A stretch of DNA of 64,000 nucleotides, from the NCBI GenBank assembly GCA_009929855.1, contig RZZN01000002.1, forward strand, positions 1 to 64,000. Direction: 5' to 3'. Source of the DNA: Gammaproteobacteria bacterium (GTDB taxonomy: Bacteria; Pseudomonadota; Gammaproteobacteria; Chromatiales; Chromatiaceae). The translations under genes were made by a program, and so were the position numbers. The notes beneath the pieces are model-generated. The model searched no databases, had not been told where the DNA came from, and was given only the letters and a program-made list of their open reading frames with translations. How positions within the stretch are numbered: the first letter of the stretch is position 1; each line of letters begins with the position of its first letter. Shown here piece by piece: positions 40,680 through 50,467 of this stretch.

Positions 40680-40945
40680 TTCGCAAAGAGCTGGAGATCA
40701 TCAACAAGCTTGGCCTGCATGCGCGAGCCGCGGCCAAGCTGGTGCAATGCGCGAGCCGTTTCACGAGCCACATCGAGGTCGAGCGCCGCGGTCAGCGCGT
40801 CAACGGCAAGAGCATCATGGGGATCATGATGCTCGCCGCCAGCCAGGGCAGCCGGATCACGGTCGAGGCCCTGGGTGAGGACGAGGAGGCCGCGATGGTG
40901 GCGCTCGAGTCACTGATCGCGGCACGCTTCGGGGAGCCTGAATGA
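40676..40945 (+). CDS. ptsH: HPr family phosphocarrier protein
   Basis: The 89-residue protein has LGLHARAAAK with the phosphorylated His15 and KSIMGIMML with Ser46. Both sites are therefore present: His15 for enzyme I and Ser46 for HprK. It overlaps the EIIA gene and enzyme I by four bases each. In other gammaproteobacteria the equivalent is called NPr (ptsO/npr). Confidence 0.95.
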   Translation: MIRKELEIINKLGLHARAAAKLVQCASRFTSHIEVERRGQRVNGKSIMGIMMLAASQGSRITVEALGEDEEAAMVALESLIAARFGEPE

Positions 40946-42690
40946 CCATCGCCTTTCAGGGTATCGGCATCACGACCAGTCGCTCGCTCGCGCTCGGCAC
41001 GGCATTCGTCGATGCCCAGGGGCAGGGACGGCGTGGCAAGCCGATGACCCTGATCGGCGCCGATCAGGTCGTCGCCGAGATCGCGCGACTCGATGCGGCA
41101 GTCGCCGCGGCACGCCAGGCCCTGCGGGCATTGCGTGAACAGATCCCGTCTCATACGCCGGTGAACATCGCCGACTTCATCGACACCCATCTACTCATGC
41201 TCGAGGATGCGGCCCTGATCGATGAGGTCCGGCGCATCGTCACCGAACAGCTCTGCGATGCCGAGTGGGCGTTGCAGTTGCAGCGCGATGCATTGGTCCA
41301 GCTCTTCGACGAGATGGACGACCCTTATCTGCGCACCCGGCGCGACGATGTCGAGCATGTCGTCGAACAGATTCTGCGTTTTCTGCAGGGTGATCTGCCC
41401 CCTCCGGATCTCGCGCGGCCCGATCTGACAGGGCGTGTCGTGGTCGCGCGTGATCTTGCTCCAGCGGATGTCATCCTGCTGCATCATCGCGGCGCCGTTG
41501 CCTTCGTCACCGAGCAGGGTGGCCCCATCTCCCATACGGCCATCCTGGCGCGCAGTCTCGGCGTGCCAGCCGTCATGGGCGTGCATCATATCACCCGCTA
41601 TCTCCGCCAGGATGAGCTGATCCTGGTGGACGGCGAGACCGGCACCGTGCTGGCCGATGTCGACTGGCTCACCCTGGCGCATTTCCGGACTCGGCTGCGC
41701 GCGATCGAGGCTCGTCAGCAGGGGCTACGGGCATTGCTCACGCGGCCATCGGTCACCCGTGATGGGGTGGCGATCAGTCTGCTGGCCAATGTCGAGCTGC
41801 CCGAGGACTTGGCCCTGGCGCACGCCAATGGGGCCTGTGGGGTCGGACTCTTTCGCACCGAATTCCTTTACATGAATCGGCCGGACCTGCCTGATGAGGA
41901 GGAGCATCTGGCCACCTACGCGGAGATGATCCGCGCGCTCGCTGGGCGTCCCATCACGATCCGCACACTCGATCTGGGAACCGACAAGCGTTTGGATGTC
42001 GACGGTGAGTTGGGTGTCCGATTCTCCAATCCGGCGCTCGGATTGCGCGCGATTCGGCTCTGCTTGAAGGAGCCTGATCTGTTTCGCCCGCAGCTGCGGG
42101 CGATCCTGCGCGCCTCCGCACTCGGTCCAGTGCGCTTGATGCTGCCGCTGGTCACCAATGTCCATGAGGTCGAGGTCGTCCTCGCACTGATCGAGCAGCT
42201 CAAGCAGCAGCTTGCGCGCGAGGGGCTGCAGTATGACCCGCGGCTTCCGGTCGGGGCCATGATCGAGGTGCCGGCGGCCGCGCTCGACGCCCGCGCGCTT
42301 GCCGCGCGCCTGGACTTTCTCTCCATCGGCACCAATGACCTGATCCAGTATGCACTGGCGGTCGATCGTCTCGACGACGCCGTCAACGACCTCTATGACC
42401 CGCTTCATCCGGCCGTGCTGCGGCTGATCCGCATGACCATCCGGGCCGCCCGCGGTCTGCGCCGGCCGGTGAGCATGTGTGGTGAGATGGCGGGTGATCC
42501 CCGCTACACGCGTCTGTTGCTCGGTATCGGATTGCGTGAATTCAGCATGCAGCCAGGCGCGATCCTGGACGTCAAGGAGGTCGTTCTCGGCGCCGACTCG
42601 GTCGCGCTCGCGCGTCAGAGTGCCCGTCTCTTCGCTCAACTCGACCACACGGATCCGCGTCTGCTCATCGAGACGCTCAACCGGGTCTAG
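40942..42690 (+). CDS. ptsI: Phosphoenolpyruvate--protein phosphotransferase (enzyme I)
   Basis: The 582-residue protein has the swivelling-domain motif GGPISHTAILARS with the active His198, and the C-terminal PEP-binding barrel with GLFRTEFLYMNR and SIGTNDLIQYALAVDR. It lacks the N-terminal GAF domain of PtsP, so it is the classical enzyme I type. It ends the PTS block and converges with the next minus-strand gene, overlapping by four bases. Confidence 0.95.
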   Translation: MTIAFQGIGITTSRSLALGTAFVDAQGQGRRGKPMTLIGADQVVAEIARLDAAVAAARQALRALREQIPSHTPVNIADFIDTHLLMLEDAALIDEVRRIVTEQLCDAEWALQLQRDALVQLFDEMDDPYLRTRRDDVEHVVEQILRFLQGDLPPPDLARPDLTGRVVVARDLAPADVILLHHRGAVAFVTEQGGPISHTAILARSLGVPAVMGVHHITRYLRQDELILVDGETGTVLADVDWLTLAHFRTRLRAIEARQQGLRALLTRPSVTRDGVAISLLANVELPEDLALAHANGACGVGLFRTEFLYMNRPDLPDEEEHLATYAEMIRALAGRPITIRTLDLGTDKRLDVDGELGVRFSNPALGLRAIRLCLKEPDLFRPQLRAILRASALGPVRLMLPLVTNVHEVEVVLALIEQLKQQLAREGLQYDPRLPVGAMIEVPAAALDARALAARLDFLSIGTNDLIQYALAVDRLDDAVNDLYDPLHPAVLRLIRMTIRAARGLRRPVSMCGEMAGDPRYTRLLLGIGLREFSMQPGAILDVKEVVLGADSVALARQSARLFAQLDHTDPRLLIETLNRV

Positions 42691-43070
42691 TCTACGCGGG
42701 CGCTCGTGGACGCCATCCCGCGGGTCGGTGGATCCAGCGAGGACACCAGACCGTTGCGCTCCAGGATCGCATGAACCTTTCGCGCCGTTCGCGCCAACCG
42801 CGCCAGATCAGCGAGCGTGGGACGCTCGCCATGGTCGAGACGCCCCTCCCAATCGGCCAACTCGGTCTCGAGAAAGCTCATCAGTTTGTACGAGCATCCC
42901 TCGCACCCGCCCAGACAGATCTGCGCGAGCGGCGCCTCGAAAGGGATCGCCGCCCGAACCTGTTCGATCAGCAGACGCAGCGCCGTGCGGGTGTCGGGCT
43001 TCCTCCCGGTCGCGGCGGCTTGGCCGCCGTCGGCCGGGTCCGTGCCAGCGGGCGTGGGCGTGTGGGGCAT
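42687..43070 (-). CDS. Uncharacterised small protein with a CX3CX2C motif
   Basis: I do not recognise this 127-residue protein. It has a basic, disordered N-terminus (1-28) and a central segment IPFEAPLAQICLGGCEGCS with cysteines at 52, 56 and 59, followed by two predicted helices. CX3CX2C is the spacing used by radical-SAM enzymes, but the protein is far too short for that fold. The CxGCS context also resembles the cluster-binding start of NiFe-hydrogenase small subunits. An Fe-S or zinc site is plausible. It follows an MBL-fold gene by 21 bases, so the two are probably cotranscribed. Confidence 0.72.
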   Translation of the reverse strand: MPHTPTPAGTDPADGGQAAATGRKPDTRTALRLLIEQVRAAIPFEAPLAQICLGGCEGCSYKLMSFLETELADWEGRLDHGERPTLADLARLARTARKVHAILERNGLVSSLDPPTRGMASTSARVD

Positions 43071-43091
43071 GCGCGCTGCGGGGACACCGAC

Positions 43092-44054
43092 TCAGCGGTG
43101 TTTCGCACGACGCTTCAGCCAAACCTCCAGACCCTGGGCATTGAGATCGGTGTCCAGGCTCAAGAGCTCGGCGATCGTCGCGTCGGCGAGGGTGACCCCG
43201 TGGGCGCGTGCGCGGGCGAGCAGATAGGCCCCCACCGCGCTCTTGATCCGGGTCTCGCGCTCAGACTCCTCACGCCCTTCCTCGGCCAGTGCGATCCCGG
43301 CCAGTGCGCGGATGCTCTCGGCCAGACCCTCCACCAGCCTGTCCGGATCCTGAACGGCCCCATAATGGGTGAGATACATCACTCGCGGCGCCGCGGCCAT
43401 GAGCTTGTCCAGGCTGGCCAACCAGGTATCGGGATCGAAGGCGACCGGCGTGGTCGGGGCGAACAGCCAGGGTCCAGCCGCGGTATCGAATTCGCGGTAC
43501 GAGATGCCGAAGGTGTCGCCGGTGAAGAACCCCTGGCTCCACTCATCATGGATGCAGCCATGGTGATTGGCATGACCGGGCGTGTCGACGAAGCGCAGGG
43601 GTCGTCCGGCCAGATCGAAGGTCTCACCGTCGCGCGCCTCGATCACGCGCGCTTGCGGGATCGGCAAGGGGGCGCCGAACAAGCGTGCGAATCCCTCCTC
43701 GCCGTAGACCTGGGTGGAGCCGGCGATCAAGCGATCCGGTTCGATCAAATGGGTCGCGCCCTTGGGGTGGGTCACGAGACGGGCATTCGGACACGCGGCC
43801 ATGAGATGCCCGGCCCCCCCGCCATGATCGAGATGGACATGTGTCGGGATCACATAATCGACATGCGCCGGGGTGAGTCCGAGATCGGCGATCACCCCCA
43901 ATAGACCTGGGACGGAGTTGGCGGCACCAGTGTCGACGAAGGCGAGTCGGTCTTGCGAGCGCACCAGATAGCAGGCGGCGAGGCCGTGGCGATAGAGGCC
44001 GGTCTCGATGCAATAGAGACCTTCGTCGATCTGTTCATAGGGGGCAATGGTCAT
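43092..44054 (-). CDS. MBL-fold metallo-hydrolase
   Basis: The 320-residue protein has the metal-binding motif THVHLDHGG (HXHXDH), VDTPGHANHHG and FTGDTFG. It belongs to the metallo-beta-lactamase superfamily, glyoxalase-II/quorum-lactonase-like group. The residues after about 240 form a helical C-terminal extension. The substrate cannot be predicted. It lies directly upstream of the CX3CX2C gene, which suggests a shared role. Confidence 0.88.
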   Translation of the reverse strand: MTIAPYEQIDEGLYCIETGLYRHGLAACYLVRSQDRLAFVDTGAANSVPGLLGVIADLGLTPAHVDYVIPTHVHLDHGGGAGHLMAACPNARLVTHPKGATHLIEPDRLIAGSTQVYGEEGFARLFGAPLPIPQARVIEARDGETFDLAGRPLRFVDTPGHANHHGCIHDEWSQGFFTGDTFGISYREFDTAAGPWLFAPTTPVAFDPDTWLASLDKLMAAAPRVMYLTHYGAVQDPDRLVEGLAESIRALAGIALAEEGREESERETRIKSAVGAYLLARARAHGVTLADATIAELLSLDTDLNAQGLEVWLKRRAKHR

Positions 44055-44380
44055 GGACGCTCCGGTGCTGATGCGCTGACTGCTGATCAGCCGTGAGTCT
44101 AAACCAAGTCACCAGTCGATGCAGCGGGGTCGGCCTGCTGGCTGAGGCGCCTTGTTGCCCACTGCGCCATGCGATCGATTGGCCTGGAGCGCGGTCGAAC
44201 CGGGGATGGCCCCGGGCGTCCATTGGAAACCATCGATGGGTCAATGACATGACTTGCGCTGCCTGCTGATCGCTTTAGAATCGGTAGCGGTGGCGGATGG
44301 TCGCCCCAGCGCTCCAGTCGCTGATGGACTGGTGTCGACACGCAGACATCACACGATCATAAGACCTTGGAGGATTTGGG
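44055..44380. other. Divergent intergenic region between the MBL-fold and DUF2189 genes
   Basis: These 326 bases hold no convincing gene. They include the palindrome GCTGATCAGC near the MBL-fold start and a candidate plus-strand promoter at 44254-44281. Confidence 0.5.
44254..44281 (+). promoter_or_regulatory. Candidate promoter of the DUF2189 gene
   Basis: TTGCGC and TAGAAT are separated by 16 bases, about 100 bases upstream of the start. The match to sigma-70 boxes is moderate. Confidence 0.35.
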
Positions 44381-45166
44381 ATGGAGATGAACGCAAGCAC
44401 CGATCAACCGCGTCAGGCCGATCCGCGCGTGAGCAAGATCACCTTGGATCATCCCTGGCAATGGCTTGCCAAGGGTTGGCGGGATATCAAGACAGCGCCG
44501 TTCTACAGTCTGCGCTATGGCACCATCATCGTGCTACTGAGTGGTCTGATCATCTTGCTGGCCGTGCTCGGCCGTCTGACCTTTCTGATCCCCTTCTTCA
44601 CCGCAGGGTTCTTTCTGATGGCCCCGCTGCTGGCGATCGGGCTCTATCAGATGAGTGCCCATCTGGAGCGTGGTGAACCGGTCGATCACTGCCAGGCACT
44701 CGAGGCATTCAAGCGCAATCAGGGGCAGTTGGGGGTCGCCACTGGCTTTCTCTTCATGACGATGCAGCTCTGGATCCTGGCATCCGTCTTCCTCTTCATC
44801 ATGCTGTTCAACGAGCCCTTCCCGCCCTTCTCGCGCTTCATCCCGGTGGTCATCCTCTCCGGCGAGCACACCACCCTGCTCCTGGCGATCATCCTGGTTG
44901 GCGCATTCTTCGCCGCCGCGGCCTTCTGCATCAGCGCCATCACGGTCCCGATGCTGATCGATCGACCCATCGACGGCTTCACGGCCATGCGCACCAGTGT
45001 CCGCGCCGTGCTGCACAATTGGATCCCCATGCTGCTCTGGGCCATGCTGTTGGTCGTCATTGTCGGTGCGGGTCTCTTGACCTTCTACATCGGTCTCTTC
45101 ATCGCCGTCCCACTGGTCGGTCATGCGACCTGGTATGCCTATCGTGACCTGATCCCACGCGATTGA
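44381..45166 (+). CDS. DUF2189 domain-containing membrane protein
   Basis: The 261-residue protein has about six hydrophobic segments and the DUF2189 N-terminal pattern WQWLAKGWRDIKTAPFYSLRYG with GLYQMSAHLERGE. The function of the family is unknown. A good GGAGG site precedes ATG 44381. It is a single-gene unit. Confidence 0.85.
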   Translation: MEMNASTDQPRQADPRVSKITLDHPWQWLAKGWRDIKTAPFYSLRYGTIIVLLSGLIILLAVLGRLTFLIPFFTAGFFLMAPLLAIGLYQMSAHLERGEPVDHCQALEAFKRNQGQLGVATGFLFMTMQLWILASVFLFIMLFNEPFPPFSRFIPVVILSGEHTTLLLAIILVGAFFAAAAFCISAITVPMLIDRPIDGFTAMRTSVRAVLHNWIPMLLWAMLLVVIVGAGLLTFYIGLFIAVPLVGHATWYAYRDLIPRD

Positions 45167-45248
45167 GCGCGCGGCTGGGCGGTCCCGCGTGGCGCGGGAC
45201 CGCGTCGCCGCTCGATCAAGTGATCGCAGTGGATGGTCCTCGATCCCC

Positions 45249-45911
45249 TCAATCCGGGTCGAACCCGTAGCCGAGCAGATCCAGATCCGCGGCGAAATGG
45301 GTCGCGACCAGCTCGGCGGTTGCCGGGGTGTAGTAGACACGATAGTCCTTGCGCCGATCGGTGGCCTGCCGGGCGTGCGGCAGGGTTGGTGTCGGGATGC
45401 CGATGCGCGCGCAGGCCGTGGCAAAGTCATCGTGCAGACGCTCGTAGCGTCCGATGAAATCCACGATGACGCGGCCGCGTAGATCGATCAGATAGTCGCT
45501 TTGCCGCTCGATGGAGGTATCGAGGTGATATTGGTAGGGTCGCTCGGGGTCGAGCTTCCAACGCAGGAATGACTCGAACTCGGTATGACCGCCCAGGTAG
45601 TGCGGCCGCTCGCGCCTGATGTGGTGGAATGAGCTGACTTGCAGATCCCAGGGGTTGCGCACGAAGGCGAACTTGAACAGCCCATCGAAATACTCCCGAG
45701 GCAGCATCTCCTGCGCGGCGATCACCTTGGCGTGACGCGGCAGCTTGGTGGCGATCCGGTGGCCACTGAGATGACTGAGTCGACTGCAGAGGAACATGGA
45801 CCAATACCAGGGGTCGCGCCAGCGCAGACCCTCCAGCGCGCTCCGGACACTGGTGCCGCCAGTCTTGGCGATATGGACGAACAGAAAACGATATTTGGGT
45901 GACAGCAGCAT
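45249..45911 (-). CDS. Sulfotransferase family protein
   Basis: The 220-residue protein has the PAPS 5'-phosphosulfate-binding motif HIAKTGGTS (13-21) and the 3'-phosphate region FAFVRNPWD (83-89), as in the sulfotransferase family 2 group that sulfates carbohydrates. It lacks a membrane anchor. It may modify a surface glycan or lipid, but no glycan genes surround it. It is a single gene of unknown substrate. Confidence 0.85.
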   Translation of the reverse strand: MLLSPKYRFLFVHIAKTGGTSVRSALEGLRWRDPWYWSMFLCSRLSHLSGHRIATKLPRHAKVIAAQEMLPREYFDGLFKFAFVRNPWDLQVSSFHHIRRERPHYLGGHTEFESFLRWKLDPERPYQYHLDTSIERQSDYLIDLRGRVIVDFIGRYERLHDDFATACARIGIPTPTLPHARQATDRRKDYRVYYTPATAELVATHFAADLDLLGYGFDPD

Positions 45912-46019
45912 GGGGTGATGAATCGTCGTGAGGATGCGATCACTCGATGAGTGATCGGGGAGCGACCGGACGAGCCGCCAACTGCGCGTCCGCCGGGCCG
46001 TCGTCCCGGTGACTCTGGC

Positions 46020-46967
46020 TCAGGTCTTCTTGCGGGCACGCGGGTGTGCCTGGTCATAGACCTGGGCCAGATGTTGGAAGTCCAGATGGGTATAGATCTG
46101 GGTGGTGCTCAGATCGGCATGACCGAGCAGCTCCTGGACCGCGCGCAGATCGCCGGATGATTCCAGCAGATGGCTCGCGAAGCTGTGTCGCAGCAGATGC
46201 GGATGCAGATGGGTGCCGGCCGCTTGCTCACGCGCCCAGTGCGCGAGGCGAGCCTCGACGGTGCGCGGATGGATGCGGGTGCCGCGGCGGCTGACGAACA
46301 GCGCCGGCTCCGCTGCGTCGGCCAGATTGGCGCGGACCCGCAGCCAATCTTGGATCGCCTCGCGCGCCTTGGTGCCGACCGGGACTCGCCGTGTCTTGGC
46401 ACCCTTGCCGATGACCTCCAGCTCTCCCTCGCGTGGGTCGATGTCACCCAGATCGATGGCGACCAGCTCGGCCAGACGCAGCCCTGACGAATAGAAGAGC
46501 TCGATCATGGCTTGATCGCGGATCATCAGCAGGTCGGTGGCCTCGGCATGATCGAGCAGACTGCACAACCGATCGGCATCGAGTGTTGCTGGGAGCCGAC
46601 GCGGACTCTTTGGCGCGCGGATCCCGACCGCCGGACTCAGGTCCGTTCGACCCTCGCGCAGCAGCCACCGATAGAGACTGCGCAGACTCGCGAGCTCGCG
46701 CCGCAAGGTCTTCCCACTGATACCCTGACGATGGCGCCAAGCCAGATAACGGCGTACCGTCGACTCATCGAGCCGCGTGATCTCGGGGCCATCGTTCGCC
46801 TGCAGCCAGGCGCTCAGTCGCACCAGGTCGCGGCGATAGGCGAGCAGTGTGTGGGGCGAGAGTCCACGCACATGGGCGAGATGGCTCAGGAAGGCGCCGA
46901 TGGGATCCCGCACGGGATCCCGCACGGACGCGGGTCCAGTGTTCGGGTGAGCAGCCTGAGTCGGCAT
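46020..46967 (-). CDS. xerC: Tyrosine recombinase XerC
   Basis: The 315-residue protein has an N-terminal SAM-like core-binding domain ([13 protein letters not shown]) and the catalytic residues in [34 protein letters not shown] and [14 protein letters not shown] (tyrosine). With XerD it resolves chromosome dimers at dif. Two exact 12-bp repeats at the 5' end encode [10 protein letters not shown]. It ends the lptM-lysA-dapF-DUF484-xerC run, as in relatives. Confidence 0.94.
   Translation of the reverse strand: MPTQAAHPNTGPASVRDPVRDPIGAFLSHLAHVRGLSPHTLLAYRRDLVRLSAWLQANDGPEITRLDESTVRRYLAWRHRQGISGKTLRRELASLRSLYRWLLREGRTDLSPAVGIRAPKSPRRLPATLDADRLCSLLDHAEATDLLMIRDQAMIELFYSSGLRLAELVAIDLGDIDPREGELEVIGKGAKTRRVPVGTKAREAIQDWLRVRANLADAAEPALFVSRRGTRIHPRTVEARLAHWAREQAAGTHLHPHLLRHSFASHLLESSGDLRAVQELLGHADLSTTQIYTHLDFQHLAQVYDQAHPRARKKT
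46902..46925 (-). repeat. Two exact 12-bp tandem repeats inside the xerC 5' end
   Basis: GGGATCCCGCAC occurs twice back to back, keeping frame and adding a DPVR unit near residue 20 of XerC. Slippage here would change length without a frameshift. Confidence 0.9.
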
Positions 46968-46978
46968 CGGCCCCGCGC

Positions 46979-47701
46979 TCAGATCGAGCCCCCGAGCTCA
47001 GTGGACGGACTCAATGGCATGACGTGCAGCTTGTGGCTGATGAGCTCGCCAATGCGGTCGAGTAGGTCGGTGCTGGTGTCTGGGGGAAAGCGCTCGGGTT
47101 CATGGCTGCCGATCGCCAGGATCCCGGAGTGTCGGCCGGCTTGCAGTGGGATCAGCGCCGCCGATTGGATCCCGGTGCCGGCTTGGCCGAACAGGAGGGC
47201 CGCCTTGTGGGTATCCAATGGTCCGCACAAGGCGTGATGCCGATCGATGAAATCGCTGAAGGCGAGTGTCAAGGGGTCGCTCGGTGCTGTGCCCGTGGCC
47301 AAGGTGTCGAAGAGCTTGAGTGCCACGGCATCGGCCGAGAACTCGCCCGCCAGGTCGCTCTGGATCAACGCGCAGAGCTGACGGATGTCGCGCGCCGCGA
47401 TCAGCTTCAGCACCAGCTGATGGATCCTGAGTGTCAGTGCCTCGTACTCGCGCGCGCGCGCCAGGAAATGGGCGAGCCGATTGCGCTCGGTCTCGAGTTG
47501 ACGGCGCAGCAGTTGGACCTGACGCTCGATCAGCGAGACCGCGCCAGCGCTGCGATGCGGCACCTCCAATGCCTGCAGGACCTGCGGGTTGCGCTCGAAG
47601 AAATCCGGATTGTGAAGCAGATGACGGACCACCTGGGCCTCGGGATCCGCTAGCTCGTCGCCGGGTTGCGTGACCTCTTGTTTACTCACGTGCTCACTCA
47701 C
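46979..47701 (-). CDS. DUF484 family protein
   Basis: The roughly 240-residue protein has the family start [26 protein letters not shown], a coiled coil ([17 protein letters not shown]) and a GAF-like domain ([18 protein letters not shown]). Its function is unknown, but it sits between dapF and xerC in many proteobacteria. GTG starts at 47716, 47701 and 47689 are all possible. Confidence 0.88.
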   Translation of the reverse strand: MSEHVSKQEVTQPGDELADPEAQVVRHLLHNPDFFERNPQVLQALEVPHRSAGAVSLIERQVQLLRRQLETERNRLAHFLARAREYEALTLRIHQLVLKLIAARDIRQLCALIQSDLAGEFSADAVALKLFDTLATGTAPSDPLTLAFSDFIDRHHALCGPLDTHKAALLFGQAGTGIQSAALIPLQAGRHSGILAIGSHEPERFPPDTSTDLLDRIGELISHKLHVMPLSPSTELGGSI

Positions 47702-48530
47702 TTGGCTCGATCTCACCCCGGAAGACCTCGACGGCCGGACCGGTCATCCAGACCACCTCGGATGGACCCGCCCACTCGATGAGCAGATCCCCTCCCGGCA
47801 GGCTGACCCGCACCCGCGACTCGACGAGACCGCATTGGCGAGCATGCACCATGGCCGCGCAGGCGCCGGTGCCACAGGCGAGTGTCTCGCCGACGCCGCG
47901 CTCGTGAACCCGCAGACGCAGATGGTCGCGCGCCAGGATCTGCATGAAGCCGACATTGACCCGACGCGGGAAGCGCGGGTGGGTCTCCACGAGCGCGCCT
48001 AGACGCGCGACCGCGGCCGTGTCGACATCATCGACCAGGATCAGCGCGTGCGGGTTGCCCATGGAGAGGGCGCCAATGCTCAGATGCTCCCCGTCGACCT
48101 CGAGAGGATAGATGCGCGCGGGCGCATCCGCCAGGAAAGGGATGCGCGCGGGCGTGAATTCGGGCGCACCCATGTCGACCCGGACCTGATCGTCGGCCTC
48201 GAGAAAGAGCCGGATGGGACCCGCGGCGGTCCCGACCGGGATCTCGGCGCGATCGCTCAAGCCGTGCTCACGCACGAAGCGGGCGAAACAGCGCGCGCCG
48301 TTGCCGCATTGCTCGACCTCGGAGCCATCGGCGTTGAAGATGCGATAGTGAAAATCGGTGCCCGCCAGGCGCGGCGGCTCGACGATCAGAACCTGGTCGC
48401 AGCCGATCCCGAAGCGACGATCGGCGAGCCGACGGATCAGCCCCGGATCCAGGGCGATCGCCTGGCGGGTCGCGTCCAGGACCACGAAGTCGTTGCCGAG
48501 TCCCTGCATCTTGCTGAATGCAAGTCTCAT
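47694..48530 (-). CDS. dapF: Diaminopimelate epimerase
   Basis: The 278-residue protein begins [17 protein letters not shown] and has both catalytic cysteine motifs, CGNGARC and ACGTGACA. It converts LL- to meso-diaminopimelate for peptidoglycan and lysine. The tracked start at 49271 is read-through over neighbouring genes; ATG 48530 overlaps the methyltransferase stop by four bases. Confidence 0.96.
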   Translation of the reverse strand: MRLAFSKMQGLGNDFVVLDATRQAIALDPGLIRRLADRRFGIGCDQVLIVEPPRLAGTDFHYRIFNADGSEVEQCGNGARCFARFVREHGLSDRAEIPVGTAAGPIRLFLEADDQVRVDMGAPEFTPARIPFLADAPARIYPLEVDGEHLSIGALSMGNPHALILVDDVDTAAVARLGALVETHPRFPRRVNVGFMQILARDHLRLRVHERGVGETLACGTGACAAMVHARQCGLVESRVRVSLPGGDLLIEWAGPSEVVWMTGPAVEVFRGEIEPSE

Positions 48531-49198
48531 TGGGGCAGGCGTCCCCAGACGGCCAGATGGCGATCGCTGACCACGCCGACCTCCAATCCGGAGAGACCGG
48601 CCTGCTCGAGCTGCTCGAGCACCTCGCTGGGCTCGAACGCGGCATAGAGCGAATTGCGGAAATCCTCCCGCAGCAGCTCCGGCTCGTCGGCCGCGTAGGT
48701 CTCGATCAGCGCCTCGACCCAGCCCGGCGAGGCCGGGCGCATCAGATCCATGACCAGGAGCAGCGCGCCCGGCTTGCCAGTCTCGCGCAGGGTCTGCCAG
48801 AGCACCTGCGGGTCGTGCAGGTGGTGCAGCAGACTGTTGGACAGGAGCAGGTCGTAGTGTCCCTTGGGCAGGCTCGTATCCGGGATGGTGCCGAGGATCA
48901 AGCGACAGCGCGGGGCCACGCCGGGCAGCGCATCCAGTGCTGCTTGCGCCAGGTCGAGCATGGGTTGCGACCCATCCAGTGCGTCGCAGGTCGCGTGGGG
49001 AAAGGCACGCAGGAAGCGGATCGGGATATCGGCGGGTCCGCAGCCGAGATCCAGCGCACGGGCACCCGCCAGCGGACCTGGATCGAGTCCGCGCAACAGC
49101 TCGATGAAGAGTGCGTTGGACGAGTTGAAATCGGCCCGGGCGTAGGCGATGGCCTGCTCGGGTGTGTCCATCAATTCGGGTTCGGGACGACGGATCAT
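48527..49198 (-). CDS. Class I SAM-dependent methyltransferase
   Basis: The 223-residue protein has the SAM-binding motif [16 protein letters not shown], an acidic motif ATCDALDGS, and the post-motif [16 protein letters not shown]. Its substrate is unknown. It lies between lysA and dapF with four-base overlaps on both sides, which is not part of the usual lysA-dapF order. Confidence 0.85.
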   Translation of the reverse strand: MIRRPEPELMDTPEQAIAYARADFNSSNALFIELLRGLDPGPLAGARALDLGCGPADIPIRFLRAFPHATCDALDGSQPMLDLAQAALDALPGVAPRCRLILGTIPDTSLPKGHYDLLLSNSLLHHLHDPQVLWQTLRETGKPGALLLVMDLMRPASPGWVEALIETYAADEPELLREDFRNSLYAAFEPSEVLEQLEQAGLSGLEVGVVSDRHLAVWGRLPQ

Positions 49199-50445
49199 GG
49201 GGGTAGTATCGACTCTCCGGCGAAGAGACTGGGGATGGTTTCGCGCGCGCGCGCCAGATGGACCGTGGCACCGTCGACCATGACCTCTGGGGCCCGCGGG
49301 CGGGTATTGTAGTTCGAGCTCATGGTGAAGCCATACGCGCCCGAGCCCCGCACGGCCAACAGATCGCCCTCGCGCAGCGCGAGCCGACGATCCTTGCCGA
49401 GAAAGTCGCCGGTCTCACAGACCGGGCCCACCAGCTCGTAACGGGACGGATCGGCGTCGCTGTCCTGCCACACCGGGACGATCTCCTGATTGGCCTGATA
49501 GAGCGCGGGGCGCAGCAGATCATTCATGGCCGCGTCCAGGATCGCGAAGTGACGGTGACCGTTGTCCTTCAGATATTCGACCCTGGTCAGCAGCACGCCC
49601 GCGTTGCCCGCGATGGCTCGACCGGGCTCGAGGATGATGTCGTAGGGTTGATCACCGAGTCGATGGCTGATGGCCGCGGCATAGGCGGCTGGCTCAGGGG
49701 GGTGCTCGTTCGTATAACGGATGCCGAGACCGCCACCCAGGTCGAGATGCTGGATCTGGATGCCGCGCTTGCCGAGTCGCTCGGCCAGGTCGAGGACGCG
49801 ACCCAGTGCATCGATGAAGGGTGCCAGGTCGGTGAGCTGCGAGCCGATGTGACAATCGATGCCGGCCACACGCAGGTTCGGCAGGTCCGCCGCCTCGGCG
49901 TAGACCGTCTCGGCAGCGTGGATGTCGATCCCGAACTTGTTCTCGCGCAGTCCAGTGGCGATGTAAGGGTGGGTATTGGCATCCACGTCGGGATTGACGC
50001 GCAGCGAGACCGGCGCGATCACGCCCAGTTCGCCGGCGATCTGGTCGAGCCGGACCAGCTCGGACTCGGATTCGACGTTGAAACAGCGGATGCCGACCTC
50101 CAAGGCCAGACGCATCTCGTCGGCTCGCTTTCCGACCCCCGAGAAGACGATCTTGGCGGGGTCGCCCCCGGCGGCCAGGACCCGCTCGAGCTCGCCCCGC
50201 GAGACGATGTCGAAGCCCGAGCCCAGACGTGCCAGGACATTGAGCACCGCGAGGTTGGAGTTGGCCTTGACCGCGAAGCAGATCAGGTGCGGGTGATTGC
50301 GGAAGGCGCGGTCGAAGGCGCGCCAATGACGCTCCAGGGTGGCGCGCGAGTAGACATAGCAGGGTGTCCCAAAGCGCTCGGCGATCGCATCGAGCGGGAC
50401 GTCCTCGGCGTGGAGGAGACTGTCGCGATAGTTGAAATGATCCAT
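49195..50445 (-). CDS. lysA: Diaminopimelate decarboxylase
   Basis: The 416-residue PLP enzyme has CFAVKANSN with the PLP lysine, [25 protein letters not shown] and [11 protein letters not shown]. It makes lysine from meso-diaminopimelate. It follows lptM by 22 bases, as in many gammaproteobacteria. Confidence 0.97.
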   Translation of the reverse strand: MDHFNYRDSLLHAEDVPLDAIAERFGTPCYVYSRATLERHWRAFDRAFRNHPHLICFAVKANSNLAVLNVLARLGSGFDIVSRGELERVLAAGGDPAKIVFSGVGKRADEMRLALEVGIRCFNVESESELVRLDQIAGELGVIAPVSLRVNPDVDANTHPYIATGLRENKFGIDIHAAETVYAEAADLPNLRVAGIDCHIGSQLTDLAPFIDALGRVLDLAERLGKRGIQIQHLDLGGGLGIRYTNEHPPEPAAYAAAISHRLGDQPYDIILEPGRAIAGNAGVLLTRVEYLKDNGHRHFAILDAAMNDLLRPALYQANQEIVPVWQDSDADPSRYELVGPVCETGDFLGKDRRLALREGDLLAVRGSGAYGFTMSSNYNTRPRAPEVMVDGATVHLARARETIPSLFAGESILPP

Positions 50446-50467
50446 GCGGGCGCGCTCGGACGATCGG

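Noticed and set aside
48531-49271. Upstream part of the 525-residue ORF ending in dapF
   Set aside because: The dapF family starts at 48530; the upstream part is out-of-frame read-through over the methyltransferase and lysA.
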